Made by a program: the position numbers and the translations under genes. A DNA stretch of 61,557 nucleotides. Source: Erwinia mallotivora (GTDB taxonomy: Bacteria; Pseudomonadota; Gammaproteobacteria; Enterobacterales; Enterobacteriaceae). The stretch spans positions 1-61,557 of the forward strand of contig NZ_JFHN01000054.1 of assembly GCF_000590885.1 (NCBI RefSeq), written 5' to 3'. Below, in pieces: positions 13,520-22,587 of the stretch; within the stretch, counting starts at the first letter, position 1, and every line of letters starts with the position of its first letter. Under the pieces are notes generated by a model. That model saw only the letters and a program-made list of their open reading frames with translations, did no database searches and was not told the DNA's origin.

Positions 13520-13522
13520 GGT

Positions 13523-13768
13523 TTATACCTTGTCGTTTCTGGATTCTTCTTTCGACGCATCTGCGGGCTTCTGGTCAGCCAGCCTGGCATTGAAGTCCGC
13601 ATCATTAGCATGATTTTTTTCTTTCTCATCGTCATCGCTCATCGCCTTTTTGAAGCCTTTGATCGAAGAACCGAGATCGGAACCCAGTGTCCGTAACTTA
13701 TTTGTACCGAAAAGAAGAACAACAATTACCGCAATAATTAACAATTGCCAGATGCTGATACCGCCCAT
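13523..13768 (-). CDS. tatA: Sec-independent protein translocase subunit TatA
   Basis: 81-residue pore-forming Tat component. It has an N-terminal transmembrane helix ([17 protein letters not shown]), the conserved FG hinge, then the amphipathic helix [16 protein letters not shown] and an acidic, charged tail. First gene of tatABC, preceded by a 115-bp gap after ubiB. Confidence 0.97.
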   Translation of the reverse strand: MGGISIWQLLIIAVIVVLLFGTNKLRTLGSDLGSSIKGFKKAMSDDDEKEKNHANDADFNARLADQKPADASKEESRNDKV

Positions 13769-13883
13769 GTTTCACCTCTGATAATTCGTTGTAATGTCAG
13801 CGATACCTGTATGCTGTCGCGCTATCGCTGCCGATAAAAAAATCAAACGACCGTTTCTACTGACCATTCCCCGTAGACCACTT

Positions 13884-15521
13884 TCAGACAGTCTTTTGCC
13901 ATCCCACCAGCCATGTTACCAGCCCTGCTGCGATCATCCCCGCAGAGATGAGGTCCCATTGTGGTCGGGTTAAAAGAATAGCCGTGCCGCTCAGTAACAG
14001 TGTCGCACCAACACCAAACAGATAGCGTGACTGATGCTGTCTGACGCGCTCCCCTTTCAGATCGCTGGCCAGTTTATCAACGCTGTGCTGCAAATGTTTG
14101 TGCTGACGGAGGCTGTCATAAAACAGCTCGGGTAGTTCAGGCAATTTTTCTGCCCAGAATGGTGCCTTTTCCTTTAATGCCCGCACAATGGCCGGAATAC
14201 CGATCTGATCTTTGATCCAGTCCTCAAGGAATGGCTTTGCGGTTTTCCACAAATCAAGCTGCGGATACAACTGCCGCCCAACGCCTTCAACATACAGCAA
14301 TGTTTTCTGAAGGAGAACCAACTGTGGCTGAACTTCCATATTAAAGCGACGCGCAGTGTTGAACAGGTTCAGCAATACGTGGCCGAAGGAGATTTCCGCA
14401 AGCGGTTTTTCGAAGATAGGCTCACACACCGTGCGGATAGCAAATTCAAAATCTTCGACATTGGTATCGGGTGGTACCCAACCGGAATCCACATGCAGTT
14501 CCGCCACTTTGCGATAGTCGCGGTTAAAGAAAGCGATGAAGTTCTCAGCAAGATAGCGTTTGTCGCCCTTATTCAGAGAACCAACAATGCCACAGTCAAT
14601 GCCGATATACTGAGGATCTTCCGGATGTTCATAGCTGACAAAAATATTGCCGGGATGCATATCTGCATGAAAAAAACTGTCGCGAAACACCTGAGTGAAG
14701 AACACCTGAACGCCACGTTCTGCCAGCAGTTTCATGTTGACCCCATGCTGTTCAAGCTGCACCACATCATTAACGGGAATACCGTAGATGCGCTCCATCA
14801 CCAGCATGGTTTCGCTGCAATAATCAGAAAAAATTTCCGGAATGTAGAGCATCTTGTTGTTATCAAAATTGCGACGCAGCTGGATAGCATTTGCCGCTTC
14901 ACGTAACAGGTTCAGCTCATCAATCAGTGTTTTTTCATAATCGGCAACAACTTCCTGCGGGCGCAGACGACGGCCATCGGGTAAAAGTCTGGGAACCCAG
15001 CGCGCCATCCGTTTGATCAGCTTCATGTCCGCTTTAATCACCGGCAATATATCCGGACGAATCACCTTAATGACCACCTGTCTCCCATTTTCTTTCAGAG
15101 TGGCAGTGTGAACCTGGGCAATAGAAGCGGAAGCCAACGGGGTGATGACAAAGTCATCAAAAAACTTTTCCAGCGGACATCCAAGCGACAGTTCGATCTG
15201 TTGCCTGGCCTTTACACCATCGAATGGCGCAACACGATCCTGTAGCATAGCCAGCTGATCGGCAATGTGCGGCGGAAAAAGGTCACGCCGGGTCGACATC
15301 ATCTGTCCAAACTTAATCCATACCGGACCCAGCTGTTCCAGCGCCAGCCGCAAACGCTCACCGAGCGGCTGTTTTTTGTGTCTGTTTGGCATCCAGAACA
15401 GACACTTGCGCCACAGCCTGACAGGTATAGTGAGCCGGGTTTTAGGGATCAGCTCATCAAGACCGTAGCTAAGAAAAACACGAATAATAAAATAGAGGCG
15501 CCGCAATTCTCCGAAGGTCAT
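13884..15521 (-). CDS. ubiB: Ubiquinone biosynthesis accessory kinase-like protein UbiB
   Basis: Atypical ABC1/ADCK-family kinase-like ATPase required for ubiquinone synthesis, thought to help extract or deliver lipophilic intermediates to the Ubi complex. The family motif around [15 protein letters not shown], the Ala-rich loop [13 protein letters not shown], the HADMHPGN catalytic loop and the IGIDCGIVG metal site are all visible. Two membrane helices close the C-terminus. It has 545 residues (546 in E. coli). Its start overlaps the ubiJ stop by 4 bp; the order is ubiE-ubiJ-ubiB. Confidence 0.97.
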   Translation of the reverse strand: MTFGELRRLYFIIRVFLSYGLDELIPKTRLTIPVRLWRKCLFWMPNRHKKQPLGERLRLALEQLGPVWIKFGQMMSTRRDLFPPHIADQLAMLQDRVAPFDGVKARQQIELSLGCPLEKFFDDFVITPLASASIAQVHTATLKENGRQVVIKVIRPDILPVIKADMKLIKRMARWVPRLLPDGRRLRPQEVVADYEKTLIDELNLLREAANAIQLRRNFDNNKMLYIPEIFSDYCSETMLVMERIYGIPVNDVVQLEQHGVNMKLLAERGVQVFFTQVFRDSFFHADMHPGNIFVSYEHPEDPQYIGIDCGIVGSLNKGDKRYLAENFIAFFNRDYRKVAELHVDSGWVPPDTNVEDFEFAIRTVCEPIFEKPLAEISFGHVLLNLFNTARRFNMEVQPQLVLLQKTLLYVEGVGRQLYPQLDLWKTAKPFLEDWIKDQIGIPAIVRALKEKAPFWAEKLPELPELFYDSLRQHKHLQHSVDKLASDLKGERVRQHQSRYLFGVGATLLLSGTAILLTRPQWDLISAGMIAAGLVTWLVGWQKTV

Positions 15522-16123
15522 TTTCCCTCCAGTGCTTCAAGTCGACTTTGCAGGGCAGTCAGATGAGCGGCAGTCGCATCAACTTCTTCGGCAAACCAGG
15601 CCAGCTCAAGTCCGCCAGGCGCCATTCGCCACTCTTCGGTCAGTGCCTGGCTGATATACCCCTGCTTACGCGTAAGATTAAGGCGAAAGAGCTGCATCCC
15701 CTTGCGGGCAAACTGGCCGATTCCCTGGGCCGCAATATCGCCAATCCACGGAGCCAGATATTCAGCCGGCTCAAGTTCAGCAAGGTCAATCAGGGCAGAA
15801 AACTGCTGTACAACCTGCAAATCCCCTTCGACTTCCAGCTCGCCACTGCGCAGCATACTGGTTAACAGTTGACGATCCCGCAATTTGTGCAATGTGCTTA
15901 AACGGGTTTTCACCAGACAATCAGGCGCGTCGTGCCATTCGCCCATTACATCGAGCTGTTTTTCACCAAAGATTAAGATAACTGGCTGAGCCAGTTCAGC
16001 CAGCTCGATCGCCAGACTTTTACCTGTAAGCCGTTGACGCGCCGCTTTCAGGCCGCGATCACGGTATAAAACCCGGTTCAGTGCCGTTTCCAGCCCCGCA
16101 GTTAATAGCGGCGTCAAAGTCAT
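15518..16123 (-). CDS. ubiJ: Ubiquinone biosynthesis accessory factor UbiJ
   Basis: 201-residue SCP2-domain protein (formerly YigP). With UbiK it scaffolds the soluble Ubi complex and binds lipid intermediates. Length and order match E. coli. It lies 12 bp after ubiE and overlaps ubiB by 4 bp. In E. coli the 3' part of this gene also yields the sRNA EsrE; I did not see enough to call a separate RNA here. Confidence 0.94.
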   Translation of the reverse strand: MTLTPLLTAGLETALNRVLYRDRGLKAARQRLTGKSLAIELAELAQPVILIFGEKQLDVMGEWHDAPDCLVKTRLSTLHKLRDRQLLTSMLRSGELEVEGDLQVVQQFSALIDLAELEPAEYLAPWIGDIAAQGIGQFARKGMQLFRLNLTRKQGYISQALTEEWRMAPGGLELAWFAEEVDATAAHLTALQSRLEALEGK

Positions 16124-16135
16124 GCGCTTTCCTGT

Positions 16136-16891
16136 TTAGAACTTGAACCCACGGTGCAGCGCTACGATGCCACCAGTGAGATTGGAATAGGTGGTATTTT
16201 CGAACCCAACATCGTCCATCATCTGCTTGAGCGTCTCCTGATCCGGATGCATACGGATCGACTCTGCCAGATAACGATAGCTTTCAGAATCTTTTGCCAC
16301 CCACTCGCCAATACGCGGCAGTACATGAAAAGAGTAGGCGTCATAAGCTTTGTTGAGTGGAGCCAGCAACGGTTTGGAGAATTCCAGCACCAGAAGACGC
16401 CCACCCGGTTTGAGCACACGGAACATTGAGGCCAGCGCCTTTTCTTTCTCGGTGACATTTCTCAAACCAAAAGCGATGGTAATGCAGTCAAAATAGTTAT
16501 CCGGAAACGGCAGTGCCTCAGCGTTTGCCTGAACATAACTGACGTTGCCAATAATGCCCTTATTGCGCAGCTTTTCACGGCCAACTTTAAGCATTGAGCT
16601 GTTGATGTCAGCCAGCACAACTTCGCCAGTCTCACCGACCAGACGCGAGAATTTTGCTGTCAGATCGCCAGTACCCCCGGCAAGGTCGAGCACACGCTGG
16701 CCACGGCGTACACCGCTACAGTCGATAGTAAAACGTTTCCAGATCCGATGAATCCCGAATGACATCAAATCGTTCATCAGGTCATATTTAGCCGCAACGG
16801 AATGGAAAACGTCAGCGACCATTTCAGCCTTGTCGCTTTTCGCTACGGTGCGATAGCCAAAATGGGTGGTATCCTTTGATTCATCTGCCAT
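16136..16891 (-). CDS. ubiE: Ubiquinone/menaquinone biosynthesis C-methyltransferase UbiE
   Basis: SAM-dependent methyltransferase acting on demethylmenaquinone and 2-polyprenyl-6-methoxy-1,4-benzoquinol. SAM motif I is [17 protein letters not shown]; later motifs include [16 protein letters not shown] and [17 protein letters not shown]. Starting at [12 protein letters not shown] gives 251 residues, exactly the E. coli length; the frame is open 21 codons further upstream but without family similarity. First gene of ubiE-ubiJ-ubiB. Confidence 0.97.
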   Translation of the reverse strand: MADESKDTTHFGYRTVAKSDKAEMVADVFHSVAAKYDLMNDLMSFGIHRIWKRFTIDCSGVRRGQRVLDLAGGTGDLTAKFSRLVGETGEVVLADINSSMLKVGREKLRNKGIIGNVSYVQANAEALPFPDNYFDCITIAFGLRNVTEKEKALASMFRVLKPGGRLLVLEFSKPLLAPLNKAYDAYSFHVLPRIGEWVAKDSESYRYLAESIRMHPDQETLKQMMDDVGFENTTYSNLTGGIVALHRGFKF

Positions 16892-16965
16892 TTGTTTTGC
16901 CTGCTCTGCAATCAATATTCTGCCAAGTGTATCAGAGTCCGGCAGGCCAGGCACGGCCTTGCCGC

Positions 16966-18492
16966 TTATTGATCCACCCGTGGCGAAGCACGGGTTGTGC
17001 CTGATACCGACAAATGAAGATTTTCATCATCTTCAGCTTCTTCGCCCTCTTCCGGCATCGCCTGCTCAACCATGCGGGGATTAATTGGACGTTTAACTTC
17101 CACGCCCAACTGACGGAAACTTTCGGTCTGGGCTATCAGATTACCTCGCCCTTCACTCAACTTTTTCATCGCCTGTCGGTAGCTGTCCTGTGCCCGGTCG
17201 AGGTTTTGTCCCATCGCTGACATATCATCAACAAAGAGTCGCATTTTGTCATAGAGCCTGGCCGCCCGGTCTGCAATACGCTGAGCATGGCGGCTTTGAT
17301 GCTCATAACGCCACAGGTTGTTAATAGTGCGAAGCGCCACCAGAAGCGTGGTCGGGCTGACCAGCATGATATTCTGATTAAGCGCCTCACTGATTAGTTC
17401 TGGCTGCCTGTCTATTGCCAGCAAAAAGGCCGGTTCAACCGGAATAAACATCAGTACATAATCCAGCGAGCGCAATCCGGGTAGCTGTTGATAATCTTTT
17501 CGGCTCAGCAGACGCAAATGGTTGCGAATCGCAGCAATATGTTCACCGATTGCCACTTCTCTTGTGGCATCGTCGTCAGCATTAAAATAACGTTCATAAG
17601 CAACCAGCGTCATTTTTGCATCAATGACCACATCCTTACCTTGCGGCAGACGAACGATGACATCGGGTTGCATACGGCCATGCTGTTCAAGTTGCACGGT
17701 AACCTGTGTCTCATATTCATGACCTTCACGCAGTCCGGAGGCCTCCAGCACCCGACTGAGAACCACTTCCCCCCAGTTACCCTGCGTTTTGTTGTCGCCT
17801 TTCAGCGCCTTAGTGAGGTTAATCGCCTCCTGTGCCATCTGCGCGTTCAGTTGTTGCAGGTTGCGAATTTCATGGGAAAGCGTATGGCGTTCACGCGCTT
17901 CCTGCCCAAAGCCTTCCTGTACCTGGCGGCGAAAGCCTTCCAGTTGTTCACGCAAAGGAGCAATCAGTCCGTTCAGGCTCTGACGATTTTGTTCATCTAC
18001 CCGACGCCCACTGTTTTCAAAGATACGGTTAGCAAGGTTCTCGAACTGCGCATTCAGGCGCTGTTCACTGTTAGTCAGCAGACGCTGCTTCTCCTCTGCC
18101 GCCATACGAGTTTCTTCCAGACGGATGGTGACTTCGCGAAGTTCGGCCTCCTGGGCACTGTTGATCTCCAGCTGGTTGCGCAATTCACGGGTCAGCTGTT
18201 CGGCCTCACTACGCCAGTGGTCCAGATGTTGCAGTTTTTCCTGCGCGGCAGAAAGCGAACCATAAAGCTGCCGTAACTCCAGCTCGTTCTGTTTTTGCTG
18301 CTGCTGCTGGCTCTCCAGCTGCTGTACCAGACGCTGACGATCCTGATGCAGCTGTTCAGAAGACTGTTGCAACAGTTGCCGTTCTGTTTCCTGCCTGGCC
18401 GACAGTTGCTGGCTTCTGAACCAGGCAATTAACCATCCCACCAGCAGGCCTGCCACAGCGATACAGACACCGTAAACGATTGTTGCATCCAC
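16966..18492 (-). CDS. rmuC: DNA recombination protein RmuC
   Basis: Protein that limits inversion at short inverted repeats in E. coli. It has an N-terminal membrane helix ([19 protein letters not shown]), a long Gln/Glu/Arg-rich coiled coil (about 30-220), and a RmuC domain with a PD-(D/E)XK nuclease-like core ([19 protein letters not shown]). At 508 residues it is about 30 longer than E. coli RmuC (475). It lies between udp and ubiE on the same strand, as in E. coli. Confidence 0.95.
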   Translation of the reverse strand: MDATIVYGVCIAVAGLLVGWLIAWFRSQQLSARQETERQLLQQSSEQLHQDRQRLVQQLESQQQQQKQNELELRQLYGSLSAAQEKLQHLDHWRSEAEQLTRELRNQLEINSAQEAELREVTIRLEETRMAAEEKQRLLTNSEQRLNAQFENLANRIFENSGRRVDEQNRQSLNGLIAPLREQLEGFRRQVQEGFGQEARERHTLSHEIRNLQQLNAQMAQEAINLTKALKGDNKTQGNWGEVVLSRVLEASGLREGHEYETQVTVQLEQHGRMQPDVIVRLPQGKDVVIDAKMTLVAYERYFNADDDATREVAIGEHIAAIRNHLRLLSRKDYQQLPGLRSLDYVLMFIPVEPAFLLAIDRQPELISEALNQNIMLVSPTTLLVALRTINNLWRYEHQSRHAQRIADRAARLYDKMRLFVDDMSAMGQNLDRAQDSYRQAMKKLSEGRGNLIAQTESFRQLGVEVKRPINPRMVEQAMPEEGEEAEDDENLHLSVSGTTRASPRVDQ

Positions 18493-18772
18493 GCTATTTC
18501 CTCCCGCATCTGATTATCCTCGGGAAAGGTAGAGTGATACTGTATAAATGTCCAGATAAAAAACGCAATGAAATCATTCAGAAAGCGATTACATTGAAAT
18601 TTGCGAGCCAGCACGAAGAAAAATAAAAGTGACTGAAGTTCGCCATAAAATGACAATAACCACCAGCAATATCTGACCAACAATCACATAATTTCTCAGA
18701 TGTCAGACAGAGTGCATGAATTGTATTCGGGATATGAGCGCAGGCTATAGCAGGCTGCGCTTGGCAGGTGAA

Positions 18773-19534
18773 CTAAATCAGGCGCCGGGCAGCATCAACC
18801 ACAATACGCACCGCATCGCTTTCTGTTTTTTTCATCATTTCCGCATCAGGAATTTCCTGCTGGGTACGATTAACGATCACCCCGGCGACCATACCGGCGC
18901 GTAATCCCTGGCTGGCACACATCGTCAGCAGGGTGGCCGATTCCATTTCATAGTTCAGCACCCCCATCTGCTGCCACTCTTTCATTGAGTTCTGAAAGCG
19001 GCTGACCACGCGCCCGGAAAAGGTGTCATAACGCTCCTGGCCCGGATAAAAGGTATCAGAGGAGGCAGTAATGCCAATATGGGTTGTCGCACCTGCGGCT
19101 TTGGCCGCTTCAACCAGCGCAGTGGTACAGGTGAAGTCGGCAACGGCAGGAAACTCAAGCGGAGCAAAGTGCTGACTGGCTCCATCAAGTCGTACTGAGC
19201 CGGTGGTAACCAACACATCCCCGACATTAATGCCAGGTTGAATTGCGCCAGTGGTGCCAACCCGCAGGAATGTTCTCACGCCCAGTTGAGCAAGTTCTTC
19301 AACGGCGATGGAGGTAGAAGGACCGCCGATGCCGGTTGAACAGATGATAACCGCTTTGCCCCCGATCTCCGCGCGCCAGGTTGTGAATTCGCGGTGTGAG
19401 GCCAGATGTACAGCATTATCCATCAGCACAGCGATCTTTTTGACCCGTTCAGGATCGCCTGGCACGATAGCCAGGCTGGCGCCCTGCAAATCTGCCTGTG
19501 TTAAACCCAGGTGAAAAACGTCTGATTTTGCCAT
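18773..19534 (-). CDS. udp: Uridine phosphorylase Udp
   Basis: Pyrimidine salvage enzyme that converts uridine and phosphate to uracil and ribose-1-phosphate; hexameric PNP-fold protein. Phosphate-site [12 protein letters not shown] and the nucleoside-binding [20 protein letters not shown] are conserved. The Met of [10 protein letters not shown] gives 253 residues (the E. coli length), preceded by a GGAG site; the upstream in-frame codons run through the promoter and are not used. Two CRP sites upstream imply cAMP-CRP activation. Confidence 0.97.
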   Translation of the reverse strand: MAKSDVFHLGLTQADLQGASLAIVPGDPERVKKIAVLMDNAVHLASHREFTTWRAEIGGKAVIICSTGIGGPSTSIAVEELAQLGVRTFLRVGTTGAIQPGINVGDVLVTTGSVRLDGASQHFAPLEFPAVADFTCTTALVEAAKAAGATTHIGITASSDTFYPGQERYDTFSGRVVSRFQNSMKEWQQMGVLNYEMESATLLTMCASQGLRAGMVAGVIVNRTQQEIPDAEMMKKTESDAVRIVVDAARRLI

Positions 19535-19603
19535 TTCTGGCTCCTTTGCGGCAAAGTGTGGCGGATTAGAATCGGCAGAGTAACGGAAATTCACCGGATA
19601 TTG

Positions 19604-19619
19604 TGTGAGAAATCTCACT
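19604..19619 (-). promoter_or_regulatory. CRP site 1 of udp
   Basis: TGTGA-GAAATC-TCACT matches the CRP consensus TGTGA-N6-TCACA in nine of ten core positions. It starts 70 bp upstream of the udp start codon. The spacing to site 2 is 52 bp, the same as the proximal and distal CRP sites of E. coli udp, between which CytR docks. Confidence 0.85.
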
Positions 19620-19655
19620 ATGCATCATGAAAATTACATTAACCCTGCACAAAAA

Positions 19656-19671
19656 AGTGATGGCAGTCACG
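19656..19671 (-). promoter_or_regulatory. CRP site 2 of udp
   Basis: AGTGA-TGGCAG-TCACG is a second CRP-type inverted repeat, 52 bp further from udp than site 1. The pair reproduces the class III CRP/CytR architecture known for E. coli udp. CytR's own half-sites were not assigned. Confidence 0.75.
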
Positions 19672-19811
19672 TAAACGTGCTGTTCACTGCGACACCTCCG
19701 TTGTTTAGCCTTTCGGAAACCTTTTTGTCAGTGATAAAGATGAACAGAACAGCCCCAAACGGATCCTGGCTATAGTTAGCTGATTGCGCCAATGCATACC
19801 CGGAGAGGACA

Positions 19812-20639
19812 ATGAAAACCGAAGATAATATGACTCAAATGAAGAGCAAAGATGGATTCGCTCCCGCCGTATCTCCTGCCGCATCAACCACTATTACTAC
19901 CGGCAGTGAGGCAATTCAATCCGGAGAAACGTCTGTTCCAACGCAGGGCGAAAACATGCCCGCTTTTTATGCCAAACCGCGCAATGCCAGCGGTCCCCTG
20001 CCGGTCATTCTGGTGGTGCAGGAGATTTTTGGTGTGCATGAGCACATTCGCGACATTTGCCGACGCCTGGCGCTGGAGGGGTATATGGCAGTAGCACCGG
20101 AGCTCTATTTCCGCCAGGGCGATGCGTCGGCTTACTCCGATATTCCAACGCTGCTCAAAGAGCTGGTGAGTAAGGTTCCGGATAATCAGGTACTGGCCGA
20201 TCTTGATCACGTTGCCAACTGGGCGTCACGCCACGGCGGCGATATGCGCAATATGGCGGTAACCGGCTTCTGCTGGGGGGGACGCATTACCTGGCTGTAT
20301 GCGGCACATAATCCCCAGTTGAAAGCGGGTGTTGCCTGGTATGGCAAACTGGTTGGTGAAAAAACCATGCTGCAACAGAAACAGCCGGTTGATATTGCCC
20401 TTGATCTGACCGCGCCGGTACTGGGTTTGTATGGGGGAATGGATGACGGTATTCCACAGGATTCAGTCGATACCATGCGTCAGGCGCTGCGGGCAGCGAA
20501 TTCCACATCCGAAATTGTGGTCTATCCCGAAGCGGGTCACGCTTTTAACGCTGATTATCGTCCCAGCTATCATCAGGAATCCGCGCAGGACGGCTGGCAA
20601 CGGATGCTGACATGGTTCAGACAGCATGGGGTGCAGTAA
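19812..20639 (+). CDS. Dienelactone hydrolase family protein (YsgA-like)
   Basis: Alpha/beta hydrolase of the dienelactone hydrolase family, 275 residues, colinear with E. coli YsgA (271). The cysteine nucleophile elbow is GFCWGGR near residue 154, the acid lies in LYGGMDDGIP, and the histidine is in AGHAFNADYRPSY near residue 240. The physiological substrate is not known. The ATG at 19812 has GGAGAGG upstream. In E. coli ysgA lies directly beside metE; here a two-gene insertion separates them. Confidence 0.93.
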   Translation: MKTEDNMTQMKSKDGFAPAVSPAASTTITTGSEAIQSGETSVPTQGENMPAFYAKPRNASGPLPVILVVQEIFGVHEHIRDICRRLALEGYMAVAPELYFRQGDASAYSDIPTLLKELVSKVPDNQVLADLDHVANWASRHGGDMRNMAVTGFCWGGRITWLYAAHNPQLKAGVAWYGKLVGEKTMLQQKQPVDIALDLTAPVLGLYGGMDDGIPQDSVDTMRQALRAANSTSEIVVYPEAGHAFNADYRPSYHQESAQDGWQRMLTWFRQHGVQ

Positions 20640-20647
20640 TCATTAAA

Positions 20648-20695
20648 TATGCCAATAAGTTACTAATCAATTTTACTTATTGGCATAATTTTTTA
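20648..20695 (+). terminator. Strong rho-independent terminator after dlhH/ysgA
   Basis: TATGCCAATAAGT (20648-20660) pairs perfectly with ACTTATTGGCATA (20675-20687), a 13-bp AT-rich stem followed by ATTTTTTAT. It isolates the dienelactone hydrolase gene from the inserted cassette downstream. Confidence 0.85.
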
Positions 20696-20735
20696 TCTCG
20701 GTTAAATTTAAGAACACTTGAACTTATTTATTAAC

Positions 20736-20764
20736 TTGCATTAATTAATCGAAGTAATTATATT
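20736..20764 (+). promoter_or_regulatory. Predicted sigma-70 promoter of the ATPase/TOPRIM cassette
   Basis: TTGCAT (20736-20741), a 17-bp spacer and TATATT (20759-20764) lie about 40 bp before the ATPase start, in very AT-rich DNA. A GGGAG ribosome site follows at about 20791. Confidence 0.6.
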
Positions 20765-20802
20765 CTTGATCAGATTTATTAGTAATAAAAGGGAGTCGGT
20801 AA

Positions 20803-21957
20803 ATGTATATCACACATTTAAAAATCAGGAACTGGCGTAATTTTATCGAAATTGATATTCCAATTCATGAATGCACCTGGCTTTTAGGTCCCAATGCATC
20901 TGGAAAATCAAATTTAATGGATGTGTTTAGATTTTTAAGAGATATATGCAAGCCACAAGGTGGTGGCCTTCAGAAGGCTATTTCAGATCGAGGAGGCATT
21001 CCTAAGTTAAGATGTCTTCATGCACGCCGCCCTCCAGAAGTCAGAATTGAAATAACTCTTTCAGATAATTTAGAGTCACCAAAGTCAATATGGCGTTACA
21101 TATTATCTTTTGGCCCAGAAGGTAAAGGAGCTCAAAGAACGCTAATAAAAGAAGAACAAGTTTGGCATAATGAGATAAGAATAATTAATCGTCCAGACAA
21201 TCTTGATATGAACGATCCGATGCGCTTAACACAAACCTCGATGGAACAAATCCAGGCGAATTCTGAGTTCAGGGAAGTGCCTGACTTTTTCAGCGATACC
21301 ACATACCTCCATCTCGTCCCTCAATTATTAAAATTTGGTGATGTGATGGGGGGTAAGCTATTAGAAGATGACCCCTTTGGTCAGGGTTTTCTTGAGCGGC
21401 TCGCAAAAACAACAAAAAGAATTAGAGATAGTCGTCTAAAAAAAATAGAGAATGCGTTAAGCATAGCAATTCCCCAATTCAAACATATAAGATTTGTCCA
21501 AGACCCAATTACTGGCCGACCTCATCTGGAAGCCTTATATTCTCATCACAGACCAAATGCAGGATGGCTAAGAGAAGAACATTTCTCTGATGGAACATTA
21601 CGATTGCTGGGTCTTTTCTGGTCAATATTAGACGGAACTTCGCTATTATTACTTGAAGAACCCGAACTATCTCTTAATGATTCGATTGTACGACAAATAC
21701 CCGCTGTGCTAATGCGTATGCAAAGAGATAAAAAAAGAAAACGTCAGTTAATTATTAGCACTCATAGCGAGGCTCTTTTAAGTAATTTAGGTATTGATGC
21801 AAAAGGCGTATTAATACTTGAACCTAAATCGGAGGGAAGCAATATACGAGAGCTTAACCCCACTGAAACGGCAGCTATTACAAGTGGTTTTTCTGTCGCT
21901 GAAGTTGTATTACAAAAGACAAGACCAGATGATGTGGAACAATTAGGATTATGGTAA
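20803..21957 (+). CDS. AAA family (OLD/SMC-like) ATPase of a putative defence cassette
   Basis: 384-residue ABC/SMC-type ATPase of the AAA15/AAA21, OLD-like group. Walker A is GPNASGKS at residues 29-36 just after an N-terminal KIRNWRNF strand typical of RecF/OLD-type ATPases. The ABC-type signature is SDGTLR (262-267), Walker B is LLLLEEPEL (about 281-289) and the switch histidine is in ISTHS (H321). There is no fused nuclease domain. It is AT-rich, with poor AGA/ATA/TTA codons unlike its neighbours, suggesting transfer. Its stop overlaps the next start (TAATG), so the two proteins probably act together, as in split OLD-like systems. A role in phage defence is inferred from family and context, not shown. 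Confidence 0.85.
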   Translation: MYITHLKIRNWRNFIEIDIPIHECTWLLGPNASGKSNLMDVFRFLRDICKPQGGGLQKAISDRGGIPKLRCLHARRPPEVRIEITLSDNLESPKSIWRYILSFGPEGKGAQRTLIKEEQVWHNEIRIINRPDNLDMNDPMRLTQTSMEQIQANSEFREVPDFFSDTTYLHLVPQLLKFGDVMGGKLLEDDPFGQGFLERLAKTTKRIRDSRLKKIENALSIAIPQFKHIRFVQDPITGRPHLEALYSHHRPNAGWLREEHFSDGTLRLLGLFWSILDGTSLLLLEEPELSLNDSIVRQIPAVLMRMQRDKKRKRQLIISTHSEALLSNLGIDAKGVLILEPKSEGSNIRELNPTETAAITSGFSVAEVVLQKTRPDDVEQLGLW

Positions 21958-22556
21958 TGGAATACATAACTATAGCAACTGAAGATGAGCTCAGTGAAGC
22001 AGTGGCTGTAAAAATCATTGAGCTAACTGATGGGAAATTTTCTGTCAATCAGAGATTGAGAAAAAATAGCTTCGGCTATCTCAAGTCAAAAATAAATAAC
22101 TTTTGTAATCTGTCTGAACATTTCCATGTATTTATGATTACTGACTTAGACACATTGCCATGTGCACCAACTTTAAAAAAAACGTGGTTTAAAAACATCA
22201 ACCAACCAGAAAAACTCATATTCAGAGTTGCAGTTAGAGAAATTGAAGCCTGGATAATTGCTGATCATGATGGTATGTATTCTTTTTTAGGAGACAAGAT
22301 TGGGCGCATTCCAGTAAAACCTGATGAATTGCCCAATCCTAAAGCCACTTTACTCTCCTTAGCTCAAAAGGCCCCAAGAAAAATTAAAAATGGACTTATT
22401 GCTAAAAAAGGCACACTAGCTATTCAAGGTGTTGAATACAATTTATTACTTTGTGATTTCGTTAGAAAAAAATGGAATCCTGTAAAAGCTTCTGAAAGAT
22501 CAGAAAGCCTGAAAAGAGCCATTACTCAGGTCCAATTTATTGCAAAACAATTTTAG
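21957..22556 (+). CDS. TOPRIM/DUF4276-like partner of the AAA ATPase
   Basis: About 199-201 residues; either the ATG at 21951 or the one at 21957 (TAATG overlap) may be used, and I favour 21957. Numbered from 21951, an early acidic motif (ATEDELSE, E11/E13), a DxD at D65-D67 (MITDLDT) and REIEAWIIAD (96-105) follow the layout of DUF4276/TOPRIM-type nucleases. The strand order also fits. I infer a small TOPRIM-fold effector, probably a nuclease acting on DNA or RNA, controlled by the ATPase. It is AT-rich like its partner and ends at the metE terminator. It does not obviously match AriB (DUF4435) of PARIS. The exact family needs a profile search. Confidence 0.65.
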   Translation: MEYITIATEDELSEAVAVKIIELTDGKFSVNQRLRKNSFGYLKSKINNFCNLSEHFHVFMITDLDTLPCAPTLKKTWFKNINQPEKLIFRVAVREIEAWIIADHDGMYSFLGDKIGRIPVKPDELPNPKATLLSLAQKAPRKIKNGLIAKKGTLAIQGVEYNLLLCDFVRKKWNPVKASERSESLKRAITQVQFIAKQF

Positions 22557-22557
22557 A

Positions 22558-22580
22558 GAAGGGGCGCCAGGCGCCCCTTC
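22558..22580. terminator. GC-rich hairpin shared by the cassette and metE
   Basis: GAAGGGGCGCC-A-GGCGCCCCTTC is an 11-bp inverted repeat between the convergent TOPRIM gene and metE. The U-tract is weak on both strands, but the stem is very strong. It probably is the native metE terminator, next to which the cassette was inserted. Confidence 0.7.
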
Positions 22581-22587
22581 ATTCGCA

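Noticed and set aside
17488..18276. 262-codon plus-strand ORF
   Set aside because: Antisense to the coiled-coil part of rmuC; a repetitive-composition shadow.
18737..18761. AGCGCAG/CTGCGCT hairpin downstream of udp as terminator
   Set aside because: A 7-bp stem with an 11-base loop but no U-tract on the minus strand; not enough to call.
20803..22556. Naming the ATPase/TOPRIM pair PARIS (AriA/AriB)
   Set aside because: The ATPase would fit, but the partner does not show a recognisable DUF4435 pattern; it looks closer to DUF4276-type proteins. I kept a general call.
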